DNA of 64,000 nucleotides, from the NCBI GenBank assembly GCA_030248195.1, contig JASAND010030573.1:1-64000 (forward strand), read 5' to 3'. Shown here piece after piece: positions 53,425-64,000 of this stretch. The notes below the pieces were generated by a model. That model made no database searches, was not told where the DNA came from, and worked only from the letters and a program-made list of their open reading frames with translations. The stretch comes from Trissonchulus latispiculum (Eukaryota > Nematoda > Enoplea > Enoplida > Ironidae). A program made the translations under genes and the position numbers. How positions within the stretch are numbered: the stretch's first letter is position 1; every line of letters starts with the position of its first letter.

Positions 53425-56400
53425 GGAGGTTGTTGCTACAGGTCGACTGGAACAACATTGTGGAGATGCATCGGGCAGAATCTAAACAATTATCTTGCAA
53501 ACGTTCAAGGTTGTAAAAACTTACCTAACTGAGTGGCTTAGTCAATGACTACTTGCTTGTGTCCTAGAGAAAAGTTCAGTTTTTGGGTTGGGCTGGTACG
53601 GGTAGGTCGTGTCGAACTCTCCTGTTGAGTCTCACTAAGTATCAAATCGTTTGGCGTTGTTGTAACCACTTTTATTCACTATTTTCTGCATTCAAATTTA
53701 TATTTCGTATCTAGAAATTGTATTGCCAGTCAAAGTTATTGTCCAGTAAAGTTCATGCTGAGGTTTAGCCTAGTCGAGCGTACGTAGGTTAGGAGAGAAT
53801 AGGCATCGCACACCGCGTAGTAACCTAGTAATCTGCGAGACAAAGTCAGTTTATTTCCAAATATACAAACTGTACACACCTCAAATTGTGCAAATTGGCG
53901 ACCGTGAAATGCGGTGGATGTCATTTTTTTCTCCCCATTTTACGCGCTCGGTTCTAATAAACGTAAATTTGTAAATAACGCAAAAGTTTGACATATCTGG
54001 ATGATCCAGATGAAATTTCTGACTAAGAATTGCCCGAAAAAGCTATGCAAGCTGCAATTTCTCAAGATCTCCTTCAGGTCTGCCGACTCCTTGTGCACAG
54101 TACTCACCCCGTAGTGCCCGCCAGTAAAGATTTGCTTCACTATTAGTATTACATTAGACTGCCAGTCCCCCGACTTCTAGTTCCTTTTGGGCAATTTTTT
54201 CACCTTTTCTGTGGTTTTGTACGTATTTTGGGGAAACGTTTTGCGCATACTGTGGCTTTCTGCTGCCATAATTCGTGAAGCGCGAGCGGAAGGCGCTCAA
54301 AAGTTGCATTTCCATCATCGAGTGCGCCAATACTCCGTGTCCTCTGCTGCCAGAAAGCAATTATATTCTCCTTGAAATCCCAGAAAATCGTGATCAGCTG
54401 GACGTCTTCTAAATGCCACTAGATGGCTTCTCTTCTATGCACTGTGTAACGGTACTCCGCCCACAGTGCGCGGATGTTCCCCCGTTTGGTAGGTGGGTGG
54501 AACCAAACGTTAGAGATCTTTGAGTTAAGCTTTTACAGTTACAGTTCAAAAAATTATGAACTGTCTCAACTTTGACGGCTCCTAGCGTTTGCGCGAGTTT
54601 TGTGCGAAAGAAGAATCATTTCTTTATCAAATGGTGGTGGTCCCGCCAATGTAGGCGCTCTGTAAGAATTGGGAACCGAAAGCGCAAAGTTGCTCTTTTT
54701 CAGCCTATATCCCCGAGAAACCTTGGAAGAAGGAGAGTGAACTTAAATTATTAATTAGAATTTAATTTTCTGTATAATAATTTTCATTTGGCGTGCTGAT
54801 TTCCTTAACTAGCTGGCATTTCCTGCAATTCGCCTTCCGGTGTCTTTTATGTTTAGGCGGCTACTTAAATTTAGTTAGCCAGAGTTTCTTTTAGCTTGTT
54901 TAATTTGCCTGGATTTATAATCCCCCTTACCGTTCAAGCCTTCGTGTTCCTACGATAGTTCTGGTAGAGGTGTGAAGGTATACAGGTGCAATAATTTGCT
55001 ACTTGGCAGAGCAAAGTGCACAAAGTTGCATCACAAGTCATTTCTGTGTACTTCCAGGGTTTGATTGGGATCCCACTTAATCAGGCAGTGTCGAAAGACC
55101 TGTCCTCCACTGCCCGTGTACGAGCAGCTGATTGTGTCGACTTACAGGAGTCGAAAGACTGGTATGGCGTGTTTGCTCCAGCCTCCCAGTGTGGCGGCGG
55201 CGTTCAGGCGACGCAGCGAAAGTCATACTAGCTATGACAGATGGAGACAAGCAAACGTCAGCGGGCTGAGAGCACGGCTGCGTCGACGACGGCGTTTAAG
55301 TTGACGTCAAATTTTAATGATTGCAAGCAACTTACGCGAATATGCTTTATTACTGATCTATACTGATATTGATACTGATTTATTCCTATTCTTAAATAAG
55401 GCCAAGCTCGAACTTTTATGATCCAGCCAGCCTAAGGCACGTACAGTCATACAAACAGGTTTATGTCAGTCCAATACCAAGTGAAGAATCCGCTTAGTGC
55501 CTACACAAAACTCACCTCAATTAACAAGATTACCCGGACGTCAAGTCATCATCTATAACTGTGTTTTACTGCTGAGGCCACAGAGCTTATTGCTGCTATT
55601 ATCAAGGAATATAAACTTTGTCAACAATACAAGAACCAAAAACCAGAAGCAGTTAGCTTGATACGGATTTCCTTGTCTATTTACCTTTACTAATAAAGTA
55701 GCTGCTGGAACTAGAGCTGGGGGCCGGTTCCAATTTGCAAAACCGGTTCTGACTCCGGTTCTAGCTTTCGGTTCCCGTTTCCGAGTACGGAATTTGTAAT
55801 TACTAGTTTAGCATTTACTATACAAAATTTGCTAGCTATTATCTATTTTTTAGCTACAACTGTTTTATTCCAGGCCGAAATCAACTGAAATTTTGATAGC
55901 TTGCGTAAACTCCCAGGGGCTACCACTAGACGCACTTTGTGCTAAATCTGCGTAGATAGATTTTTTGACCCTGGCAGTCCAACCCCTTCAATATTGAAAC
56001 GCACATTGAACATAACTGGTAGACAGAACAGATTTCTCTGCGATTTCGTATTAAAGAATAATTCAGCTCATTATGAGCCTTACCATGATCTACACAGCTT
56101 TGTCTATTTGCCAAAATTGAGTAAGTTATGATCACTTGAATCTTGGCACCCAAATGCAGTCAGAGTCAGCTGCACTGTTTGACCCCATGACTTTTGCTGC
56201 ATTACCAAATCAGGTTTCATGAAGTTCATGACTTCAAGCAGTAACGTGTTTTACGCAAGTACTCGACAAGCTGATAACGAAATGAACGGAATAACGAAAT
56301 GAATAAAGGAGACAAACAAACAGTTTTTCAAGTTACATGTCAGTCTTTTCTTACATAATTTTTGGTACTGATTCTATTCACAGAGCAGTGGAAGCAATCC

Positions 56401-56440
56401 TTTTTTGGCCAACGTACCTCTGTGGGTACCGATGGCAGGG
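53425..56440. other. no intact gene recognised
   Basis: Frames of 60-79 codons only, none with a domain. Part may be the decayed upstream pol of the minus-strand gypsy relic (for example LDEQHQKSKF near 53385), but I could not follow it further. Confidence 0.35.
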
Positions 56441-56447
56441 TCTAAGC

Positions 56448-56480
56448 CCAATAAAAAGGGTTACAATCCCTTTTTATTGG
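56448..56480. repeat. perfect 13-bp hairpin
   Basis: CCAATAAAAAGGG, a 7-base loop TTACAAT, then CCCTTTTTATTGG. A second CCAATAAAAGAGGG lies at about 56570. Probably the end of a small inverted-repeat element; the other boundary is not clear. Confidence 0.7.
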
Positions 56481-56729
56481 AAGCCATCCGACTCAAACGG
56501 ATAGCTAGCAATAAAATTGCTGGTATCCAAAACATTGGATGACTGACAACAAAGTGGATGCTTTAGTATCCAATAAAAGAGGGCGCCTCTCGACCGAAAA
56601 TCGAAATGAAAATTAAATATCGAAAAAATTTGTTGTGTGTATCCGGTTCCTATCCTGTGATGTGCCTCTTTGTTCCAAAATACTTTAGAATATAATCCTT
56701 TTGCCTTCCGCAATTATTCTGTCGCCCGA

Positions 56730-57260
56730 TCGCACCAAATCGGACTAAGTTAGCTCGGTGCTAGCTTAACAACGAGTTAACACGGTGTTAGCTATTCTAC
56801 AGCTGAGCTCAAACGATGAGTCAAACTTAGGCGGTTCACCAACTTAGGTTTTTTCAAGAATAACAATCCCTAAGCTTCAGCTCAGGGTATCTTTATCCAA
56901 TCAGATTAATTTTTTAGTCAGTGTACCCAATCATCATATGTCAAGGTTAGCTGACGACTAATTTAACCTTAAGGTTAATTCCGAGCTAAGTCTTAACTCT
57001 GATCTCAAGGGCATCTTTGAAGTAGTGGATCGAATCTCGTGAGGAACATTTAAAACTAAAGTGCGAATTTTTTTATCCAAAAGAATGGAGTGTGCCCACC
57101 TAATACTTTGAATAGACCATGACGAAATTTCCCAAAAAGTTAATGCTGAAATGTTAAAAAAATCAGTTAGTAATCAATCAGTTAATCCTGATAGCAGTCA
57201 GGATTAAGTTCCTGCTGTTGAGGACACTAAGTTAGGGGTTACCTCGAGGTTAACTTAACC
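56730..57260. other. non-coding, GTTAGC/GTTAAC-rich
   Basis: Repeated GTTAGCT, GAGTTAAC and TTAACC words suggest decayed miniature-element ends. No gene. Confidence 0.35.
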
Positions 57261-57261
57261 T

Positions 57262-57530
57262 GGGTCCCATGTTATAAAACGACTTAACCCGGTTAAATCG
57301 CTAACCCTGGTTAGAAACGGGGTTATCAACCTTAACCCAATGTTATAAAATTGGGGTTAGCGAAACCCGGGTTTCGCTAATGGGGTTAGGGTTAGGGTTG
57401 GGGTTAACTCTTAACCAAATGTTATAACCAAACCAGGGGTTTCCTACCCGGGTTAAAATTGGGGTTAAATCCAACAAATCTCAACCCTCCTCAGTGAGGA
57501 GGGTTAGCAGTTAACCTGAATTAAAGTTTG
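57262..57530. repeat. GGTTAA-rich palindromic repeat
   Basis: Dense TTAACCC / GGGGTTA words, GTTATAA repeats, and a perfect 24-bp palindrome centred on CCCGGG at 57357-57380. A short TTAGGG run occurs at 57384-57400. Similar in style to 50396-50528; probably a foldback-type element. Confidence 0.5.
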
Positions 57531-57878
57531 AACAAATTTTAATATGGAAAAATTTTTGAAGACTTATTTTTGATAGTGAAAATACATTTTTCATATTGCT
57601 TTTTTCGTGGTCTTTTTTAAACTTCATTTTTATTGCAAATTTATTATTTGCAGTTTTCATGAAAAGGGCTGGAAATGAAGATTGGGGTTAGAAATGGGTT
57701 AACTCCAAAAATAACCGGTGCACCTATCAAAGGATATTGAGTACACAAACCAAGCAAGATTCCGCGGATGGGGCGCGTCAAAATTTTGCTTGCTTTATTC
57801 CACGGAATGTTTTTGAGACAAAAACCAGCCAGCTGCATTCCTACCAATCCATCTTAATACCGTGGAATTTGACTAAAG

Positions 57879-58352
57879 CAAGAGTACATAATGATAAGAG
57901 TATGACAGCAGGCACACTCCCTGTTATCAGCAGCAGGTACATGCTCTGCACGCTAACGGCTGACCCCCCCCCACAAACGTGTACCTAGTGACCCCCCCCA
58001 CAACTCAGACCCCAGTCAGCCACCCCCCACAAATCAGACCCTAGTGGATTTGACCCCCCCCCCACAAATTGGACCCCAGTGAAATGACCCCCCCACAAAT
58101 TGGACCCCAGTGAAATGACCCCCCCACAAATTAGACCCCAGTGAAATGACCCCCCCACAAATTGGACCCCAGTGAAATGACCCCCCCACAAATCAGACAA
58201 TAGTGAAATCCACTAGGGTCTGATTTGTGGGGGTGGAGGGGGTCACTGGGTACCGATTTGTGGGGGGGTAGGGCGTTAGCGTGCAGAGCATGATTTTCTG
58301 TTGATAACAGGGAGTGTGCCTGCTGTCATACTCTTATCATTATGTACTCTTG
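57879..58352. mobile_element. CAAGAGTACATAAT-ended palindromic MITE, first of a tandem pair
   Basis: The left arm CAAGAGTACATAATGATAAG... is mirrored by ...ATCATTATGTACTCTTG at the right, and the arms continue for about 90 bases each (TATGACAGC, GCTCTGCACGCTAACG). The centre holds a tandem repeat (57966-58203). TAAAG flanks both sides (57874-57878, 58355-58359). Confidence 0.8.
57966..58203. repeat. ~30-bp minisatellite
   Basis: About eight units of CCCCCCCACAAATTGGACCC plus CAGTGAAATGA, increasingly uniform towards the right. The Gly/Val-rich minus-strand frame here is only its translation. Confidence 0.9.
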
Positions 58353-58359
58353 GTTAAAG

Positions 58360-58723
58360 CAAGAGTACATAATCGATATGAGTATGACAGCTGGCAAGCT
58401 CCCTGTTATCAGCAGCAGGTACATGCTCTGCACGCTAACGGCTGACCCCCCCCTCCACAAACGTGTATGCTCACTTCAAAGGGATTTGCACGCTATCTTA
58501 GCGTTTTAAAGCTCGAAGCAGACACAAATTAGACGCACGCAGGCGATGTGTTTTCGAGCTTTAACACGCAACTGTACGCACTTGTACTGGGTACACATTT
58601 GTGGGGGGGTCACTAGGTACACGTTTGTGGGGGGGTTAGCCGTTAGCGTGCAGAGCATGTACCTGCTGCTGATAACAGAGAGCTTGCCAGCTGTCATACT
58701 CTTTTATCTATTATGTACTCTTG
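58360..58723. mobile_element. CAAGAGTACATAAT-ended palindromic MITE, second of a tandem pair
   Basis: Same arms as the first (CAAGAGTACATAATCGATAT..., ...TTATGTACTCTTG), separated from it only by GTTAAAG, and followed by GTTAAAG again (TAAAG at 58726-58730). Its centre is different and shorter, lacking the minisatellite. Confidence 0.8.
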
Positions 58724-59080
58724 GTTAAAGGTAATTCTTGGCAGCAGGTTTCCAGCTGTTCCAGCGTAAAATAATTTTAAGGCTCAGCCCAGTCAAAGAA
58801 ACATTTAAGCTGAAATCCAAAAACGTTGGTTCAATTAAGTTTAAAACTTACGTCTTACCCAGTTCAAGTCATATCGAAGCTTAATTCCCAAAAAATAGAG
58901 ATCAATTCAGCAAAAAGTTTACGTGCATTATTTCGGTCAGCAGGATTCCATCCAGAAACTGGAATCTGTTTTTGACAAATTTTGAAATTCGTTAAAATTA
59001 ATTTAAACATTTACAAAAGTGCATTTTGTAATACACACAAAATAACTTAACAAAATTTCACTTTCATCTCATTTCTCTGA

Positions 59081-61310
59081 GGGCCTTTTCGCGCGCGAGT
59101 TAAACGAGTTAAAATTAACTCGATCCTTTTCGCGCCAGGGTTAAAAGAGTTAAATGAGTTAATTTCAACTAGCTGGGGTTAAACGAGTTAAACGTTTTTT
59201 AACTCGGTGCTTGCGCGAACAGGGGTTAAAATTAACTCGTTTAACTCTACCTGCATTCGCGCGCACATAATGGGTTAAAATACACGGAGTTAATTTTAAC
59301 TCAACCCCTTTTCGCGCGCGAGTTAAAATTAACTCCTTTAACTCTGCAGCAACTTTTTCAATTGAATTTTAACCCTCGATTCGGCACGGGGGTTAAACGA
59401 GTTAAAACTAAAGTAGGACGCCTGAAGTCACTACAGATCAACTAAACCAAAAGTGGCATTTTATTTAATATTTTGGCTTATTTGTTTTGCTAATACAAGA
59501 GAATTTTACAAAAATCTTTATTTTTTCGCTTCAGAACAAATAAGTAACTGTTACTGCATTTGTAAAATAAGTATTGTGGAATAATACTTGTATAAAATGT
59601 GTTGAGAAAAGCTGCAAAATTGATCCTATGAAATACACTATGAAATGCTCAAAGTTATTCCTTTTATGGCATTCAGTTTGGTTAGCTTTGATTGGCTGTT
59701 TCAAAATACTTCCAGTCTAGATTGGCTAGCGCTACTTCACAGAGGCGCTACTTGATTGGTTGGCGCTTACAGCCTGTTAGCTTATTAGTCTTCAATTCTT
59801 TCTGGTAGAAGCTATGATCAGATTTCCAATAAATGGAAAAATTTTTTCGTGCGCCAGAGAAATCACGCTAATACCAAAGCGGCGCGGTTTACTACTTACT
59901 TTCGTACTTACGTTATATTACAAGGACGATCTCAAATGGTGGCCTGTAGGAAATGAAATTTTAATTTATGACTTTGAAATTTTTTAGTTAAATTTTTATA
60001 AAATTTTTGATGTTTGAGAACAGCCAAATTTGACTGTTTTGTGAAGTCGAAATTGGTGGTCCTTGATGAAATATTTTGAAACCTGGGGGAGGCCTAATTT
60101 AAAATTCTATGTCCTACAGATCACAGCTTAAATTTGAACGATACCAGATTTCTCTGGGGCAGGAATCCGAAATTTCGCAAAATTTTGAAAATTCGCGTTT
60201 CTGCAAATAATGTGCATTAATAGCAACAAAGGCACGCCGAATGCTCGAATATCAATCTGCACGATTATTGCTGACTTAAAGATCAAGTTTGAATTCAACT
60301 GTTGCTAAGTACACCCAGTTGGTTACGGTAGTCAAATATGGAGGTTTGAGAAGCTAAAAAATAGCGATTTTTCGAATTTTTCGAAATATAAATTTTAAAT
60401 CAATCGAAAGCTTTCATAGTAAAAACAGTTTACTTCTTGCACCATATGCACTAAATGCGTCATATTAACGGTGTCGTCGATTATATAATAGTCGTGGTCA
60501 CGGATTTTACAGTGTACTCACTGGTCACAGTGGTACCAAAGTTACAGGGGGAGTTCGAGTGGAATTAAACGTTTGATATTGGAAATGGTTATGGGATACA
60601 TTTTGAGATTGCGGATTTTACTTCTGAACATTCGTGACTGCGGAGTTTCATTAGGTTGTATGCTTGATAACTTTATAAGTCTACTTTAGACCTTTATTTA
60701 GTGATTTTAGGAGTCGACTATAGTCGACCATTTTACCAAAGGCTAGTTACTTTAAGTTTAAACTGGCTAGAAAAACCTATCCAATCAAATTGGTGCGATG
60801 GCCTTACGGTAGTTTGTGCGCCCTCTAGAGTGTGCTTTGCTGATATTAAATTAAATATTTGTGCATAGATGATTAAAACTGTTTAATCTCTACAAAAGAA
60901 GGAATAAAGCAAATAGTCTTCAACTTCTAGCGTTTTGGTAGCATATAAAACAATTATTACATTATTTAAAAAGGAACCTTGAACCACCGAAATTAATTCA
61001 AGACAAGGCGGAAGCATAGTTTGTTGTTTGTGTCGATCACTGCTTTAAACTGATTTTAACGCGTGCATGAAAAGAACGGAGACGAATCAGCAGAGTTAAA
61101 CGAGTTAAAATTAACTCTTATAACCCATATTCGCGCACTCAGCGAGTTAATTTTAACTCTCCCAGTTTTAACTCGTTTAACTCTGCTCGTTTTAACCCTG
61201 CTACAGTTAAAAGATTTAAAACAGGCAGGGTTAAAATTAACTCGCTGAGTGCGCGAACAGGGGTTAAAATATTTAACTTTAACTCGTTTAACTCGCGCGC
61301 GAAAAGGCCC
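59081..61310. mobile_element. 2.2-kb foldback element, PIF/Harbinger-like
   Basis: Perfect terminal inverted repeats of 33 bases starting GGGCCTTTTCGCGCGCGAG. Each end continues for about 230-330 bases into clustered GAGTTAAA/TTAACTC subterminal repeats with TTCGCGC and GTGCGCGAAC words. Flanks are TGA (59078-59080) and TAA (61311-61313), a near match to a TWA duplication. The 1.6-kb AT-rich centre (59410-61070) has no ORF, so it is non-autonomous. Confidence 0.75.
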
Positions 61311-61502
61311 TAAGTTTGAGTTGAGCTCAATACTAAGGCAATAATAAGCCAACTATCACCGCCCTAACCAAAAGATGCACCGATTATCAGTCTGTTAATT
61401 AGTGGGCCCAAGTACAGAATTTCTCCCTTACAGTTTGTGTCCAGTCCTGATCGTTTCGTGCCATCTGTAGTTAAGTTGTGTTATTGATGTTTCAAGTTTC
61501 AC

Positions 61503-61970
61503 TTTTTCAGCTTGGGTGAGTAGGGCGAGTTGGGTGAGCAAAAAGTGCAACTTTTTTCGATGTGATCCTCTAGTGGACATTTCTCACAATTCACAGGAGT
61601 AAACAGCACACTTTATTAGAGGGGGAAACTAAACCAGGGGGTCGCCCCCCCAAGTACCAAGGAAATGATGTTTATTTTGATTTGTTAAGATTGGCTTACC
61701 GTAAGCAAGTTTGTAGGGGTCTAGTCTGTAAAACAGGACCATTCCTTAGTTTGGGCATAGAGTGGTACCTCACCATTTTGGGAGCAATGACGCTTGCTTT
61801 AGACGCTTCGCTGACACTGCTTGCTTTGAGGTTTGAGCATGTTGATCTGCTAAACAGACATTCAGTGTGCGATCAAATCTTTACGTTTAGCATCTACTAG
61901 CATGTGATCAAATCTCTATTCGCATTAGTCACGCTTTGTTTTTTTGTCAACTCACCCAAGCTGCAAAAAC
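61503..61970. mobile_element. possible MITE with CAGCTTGGGTGAGT inverted ends
   Basis: TTTTTCAGCTTGGGTGAGT near 61504 faces ACTCACCCAAGCTGCAAAAA near 61949-61968, and weaker pairing continues outward (CAAGTTTCAC / GTAACTTTG). The 72-codon frame inside is unsupported. Confidence 0.45.
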
Positions 61971-62103
61971 GTAACTTTGAATATTGGCACAAAGAAGTTA
62001 CACTTTGTGCAGCTGGGTTAAGGTGGAATGTGTACTTGGGCCAATTAGTGCCCCGGCATTTGCAGTTAAATGCCACATCCACACTGATATTAGACTGTTA
62101 GAA

Positions 62104-63490
62104 CAGAGATGAAACCGGGTCACTATTTACTGACCCGGTGACCCGGTCGACCCCTGACCCGGTGACCCGGTGACCCGGTATTTTTAAAAATTCAGGTTTA
62201 AGCTTGCAAAAAACTAAAAATACTTTATTGGGGTGCGGTGAGTATTTAATACCATTTTGGACATTTTTGACGACTAAAATATCAAATTGGGCAAAAGTTT
62301 TGCTTTCCTTAAAGTAGTAGCATTGGAAAGTGAATATTGTAAGTAAGCCGGAAAAAATCAAAACGATTTGCACGATTTTGCACTCAATAATCTGAAGTAA
62401 ACTACATAGCTTTTTGAATCAAACAAATTGGAACAAAATACTTTGCCAAAGTCATAACATCATCTAATTCTAATCATTCTAGGGTTTATCATTAGCACTT
62501 TTCTGTTTTATCATTATATATTTTAGTAAAATATTTCATTTAGCTGTATGATTGAAGTTTCACTCAGCGGAAATTCTTTGGAAATATTTTTTCGTATGGC
62601 TAGGATTCAGAGAATAGGAAATAAAATCAATCGCAATTGGTTCCTGAAGATATGTAGTAAGCCATAACAATTGCAAAAAATGCAAAGTAAAACTCAGAAT
62701 CTGTAAACTAGAGTTGTTGCCCGGCCGAGGAAAACCCGGCCGGCCGGCCGGTCGGTCTTCAGAAAAAGGATACCTACTACTTGATTTTATCTGTTGTACA
62801 TAACCAGGAGTAACTGTATGCATCAATTAATGCTAAATATTTTGCAAAATACACGAAAAATAGGGCAAAACTGGTACCGGCCGGCCTTTTTTGACCGGCC
62901 GGCCGGCCGGCCGGGTTGACAAGGTCGGCCGGCCGGGTCCGGCCGGCCGAGTCAAAAAACCGGCCGGGCAACAACACTACTGTAAACCTTGTTTTGCTGA
63001 GATTTTCCTTCTTACCGAGATTTGAAACCCACAGTCTGACCCTCTCCCTCCAAAAATAACAGCAGCAGCGATAAATCACTTACTTACAGCTTATAGATGG
63101 AGCATGGAGAATTTTAGATTTTAAAATAAAGATTTCAGACTCTCAGGGCCCATGTAATAGTTTTCATTTTCTAGTTAAGATTCAACGCAACCATTGTAGT
63201 TTCTTCAAGCCTAGATCTAAGCTTGACAGAACATTACAAATATTATGAGGACACTACTACAGCGACAAGCATTTAAAAAACTACACGATTAAGTTAAGAA
63301 TATTTCTATTGCTAGTTTTTGAGTAATTGTTGAAGTTTTCAGTTGGTAAAAATTGGCAAAACTTTGAAAAATATCTTATAACAGCAAAAACATTTCTCCA
63401 ATCAAAAATACCGGGTCAAGGCCGGGTCCGAGCTCCTGACCCGGTGACCCGGTCCATATAGTGACCCGAACAGACCCGGTTTCATCTCTG
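62104..63490. mobile_element. hAT-type non-autonomous element (outer)
   Basis: Perfect 18-bp inverted ends CAGAGATGAAACCGGGTC, each followed by repeated GACCCGGT words. A perfect 8-bp duplication TGTTAGAA flanks it (62096-62103, 63491-63498). The CAGAG start and 8-bp duplication are hAT hallmarks. No transposase. It contains a second element at 62709-62979. Confidence 0.9.
62709..62979. mobile_element. hAT-type MITE nested inside the outer hAT element
   Basis: The inverted ends TAGAGTTGTTGCCCGGCCG and TAGTGTTGTTGCCCGGCCG differ at one base. A perfect 8-bp duplication CTGTAAAC flanks it (62701-62708, 62980-62987). The arms are packed with GGCCGG repeats (62740-62755, 62878-62965). The 88- and 100-codon minus frames across it are artefacts. 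Confidence 0.9.
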
Positions 63491-63576
63491 TGTTAGAATG
63501 AGCTTTACAAAATTTCTAACACTCTTAAATATTAGTCTAACAGCTAACACTAGTTTTTATGCAAAAGGGTCTAGAC

Positions 63577-64000
63577 CAGGGTTTTTTTGCGTCCAGAAGT
63601 GCGTCTGGACGCAAAGTTTCTTATCTTGACGCAACGAAATTTTAACGGGACGCAAGCTAGACGCAACATTATTTCGGGAGAAAATTCACTTTTGTAAAAG
63701 TGAAAACTTTAAATGTTTTCAGTACCAATTTTTCCATATTTTCCAAAAATTTTCTCAATTTCTGGGGGGCTCCGCCCCCCAGACCCCCTGGTGTTTTCCA
63801 CTATGTCATCGAATGCCAACGCTTTGTAATGTGTCAGTACTTGTTGAGTTATCTACCTGTATCGATACATAACAGGTCAAAGCCCATTATTCCTCCGCAA
63901 AGCTCCGGAACAATCTGAGTTATCCCTACTACAAAACGAGCCTAGGAAGGTGTGAGAGAGATAACTAAGCGTTGTTATCCCGGATACTATATGGCCTCAT
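63577..64000. mobile_element. left end of a GACGCAA-repeat element, truncated by window
   Basis: CAGGGTTTTTTTGCGTCCAG starts a stretch with repeated GACGCAA/TTGCGTC words to about 63670. A CCGCCCCCCAGACCCCC run follows at 63770. A matching inverted end is not in the window. Confidence 0.35.

Noticed and set aside
56448..56480. Rho-independent terminator
   Set aside because: A perfect hairpin, but this is eukaryotic DNA with no upstream gene; more likely an inverted-repeat element end.
57384..57400. Telomeric TTAGGG repeat
   Set aside because: Only two to three imperfect units within a GGTTAA-rich element; no array.
57985..58200. Gly/Val repeat protein (minus strand)
   Set aside because: It is the translation of a ~30-bp minisatellite inside a miniature element.

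Overview
This window looks like AT-rich, repeat-dense animal (metazoan) nuclear DNA. The evidence is a split, intron-bearing gene of the DEG/ENaC (acid-sensing/peptide-gated) channel family on the minus strand, a large load of transposable elements (Ty3/gypsy, BEL/Pao, a CR1/jockey-like LINE, tRNA-derived elements, and hAT-type and PIF/Harbinger-type miniature elements), many microsatellites, and no operon-like gene packing. The species cannot be named from sequence alone.

Region by region: 1-16.2 kb is mostly decayed repeats. It has a doubtful coding-like stretch (0.5-1.6 kb), a minus-strand gag-like relic (4.1-5.5 kb), a GTTCACACT-ended miniature element followed by a ~19-bp tandem array (7.0-7.8 kb), two tRNA-core elements bounded by inverted repeats (10.0-10.65 kb), an old repeat carrying two younger inserted miniature elements (12.2-13.7 kb), and a hAT-like element with GGCCGG-rich ends (15.0-15.5 kb).

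16255-25423 is the centrepiece: a young, structurally complete Ty3/gypsy-type LTR retrotransposon. Its ~164-bp LTRs differ at two positions. The first ORF runs Gag (coiled coil, capsid-like region, CCHC knuckle), then a dsRBD-like segment, then a complete UPF1-like superfamily-1 helicase, then an aspartic protease. Reverse transcriptase, RNase H and a D,D35E integrase follow in other frames. A third ORF in the position where env sits in errantiviruses and retroviruses encodes a NADAR-like domain fused to an SGNH-hydrolase-like domain. A strong splice-acceptor sequence abuts its ATG and a GTAAGT donor lies just upstream of the gag ATG, so it may be made from a spliced subgenomic RNA. I know of no described element with this combination; it is the best candidate for a new system here.

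25.4-35.0 kb holds a decayed LINE with its 3' UTR and (ATT)n tail, a non-autonomous LTR element with a truncated 5' LTR, and a second copy of the LINE 3' UTR directly after the 3' LTR. 35.0-42.2 kb (minus strand) carries six proposed phase-compatible DEG/ENaC exons, with repeats in the introns; the second transmembrane exon was not found. 45.4-53.4 kb contains relics: a plus-strand gypsy integrase, a minus-strand gypsy pol C-terminus (GPY/F) followed by a Kozak-started but broken post-pol ORF and further unrecognised minus-strand coding-like sequence, and a BEL/Pao fragment. 56-64 kb is a zone of miniature DNA transposons: two tandem CAAGAGTAC-ended palindromic elements, a 2.2-kb Harbinger-like foldback element, and a hAT-type element containing a second nested hAT-type element, each with a perfect 8-bp target duplication.

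The only apparently functional multi-gene unit is the 9.2-kb retrotransposon, and even there the RNase H frame is interrupted at a T6A heptamer that is either a single-base lesion or a recoding site.
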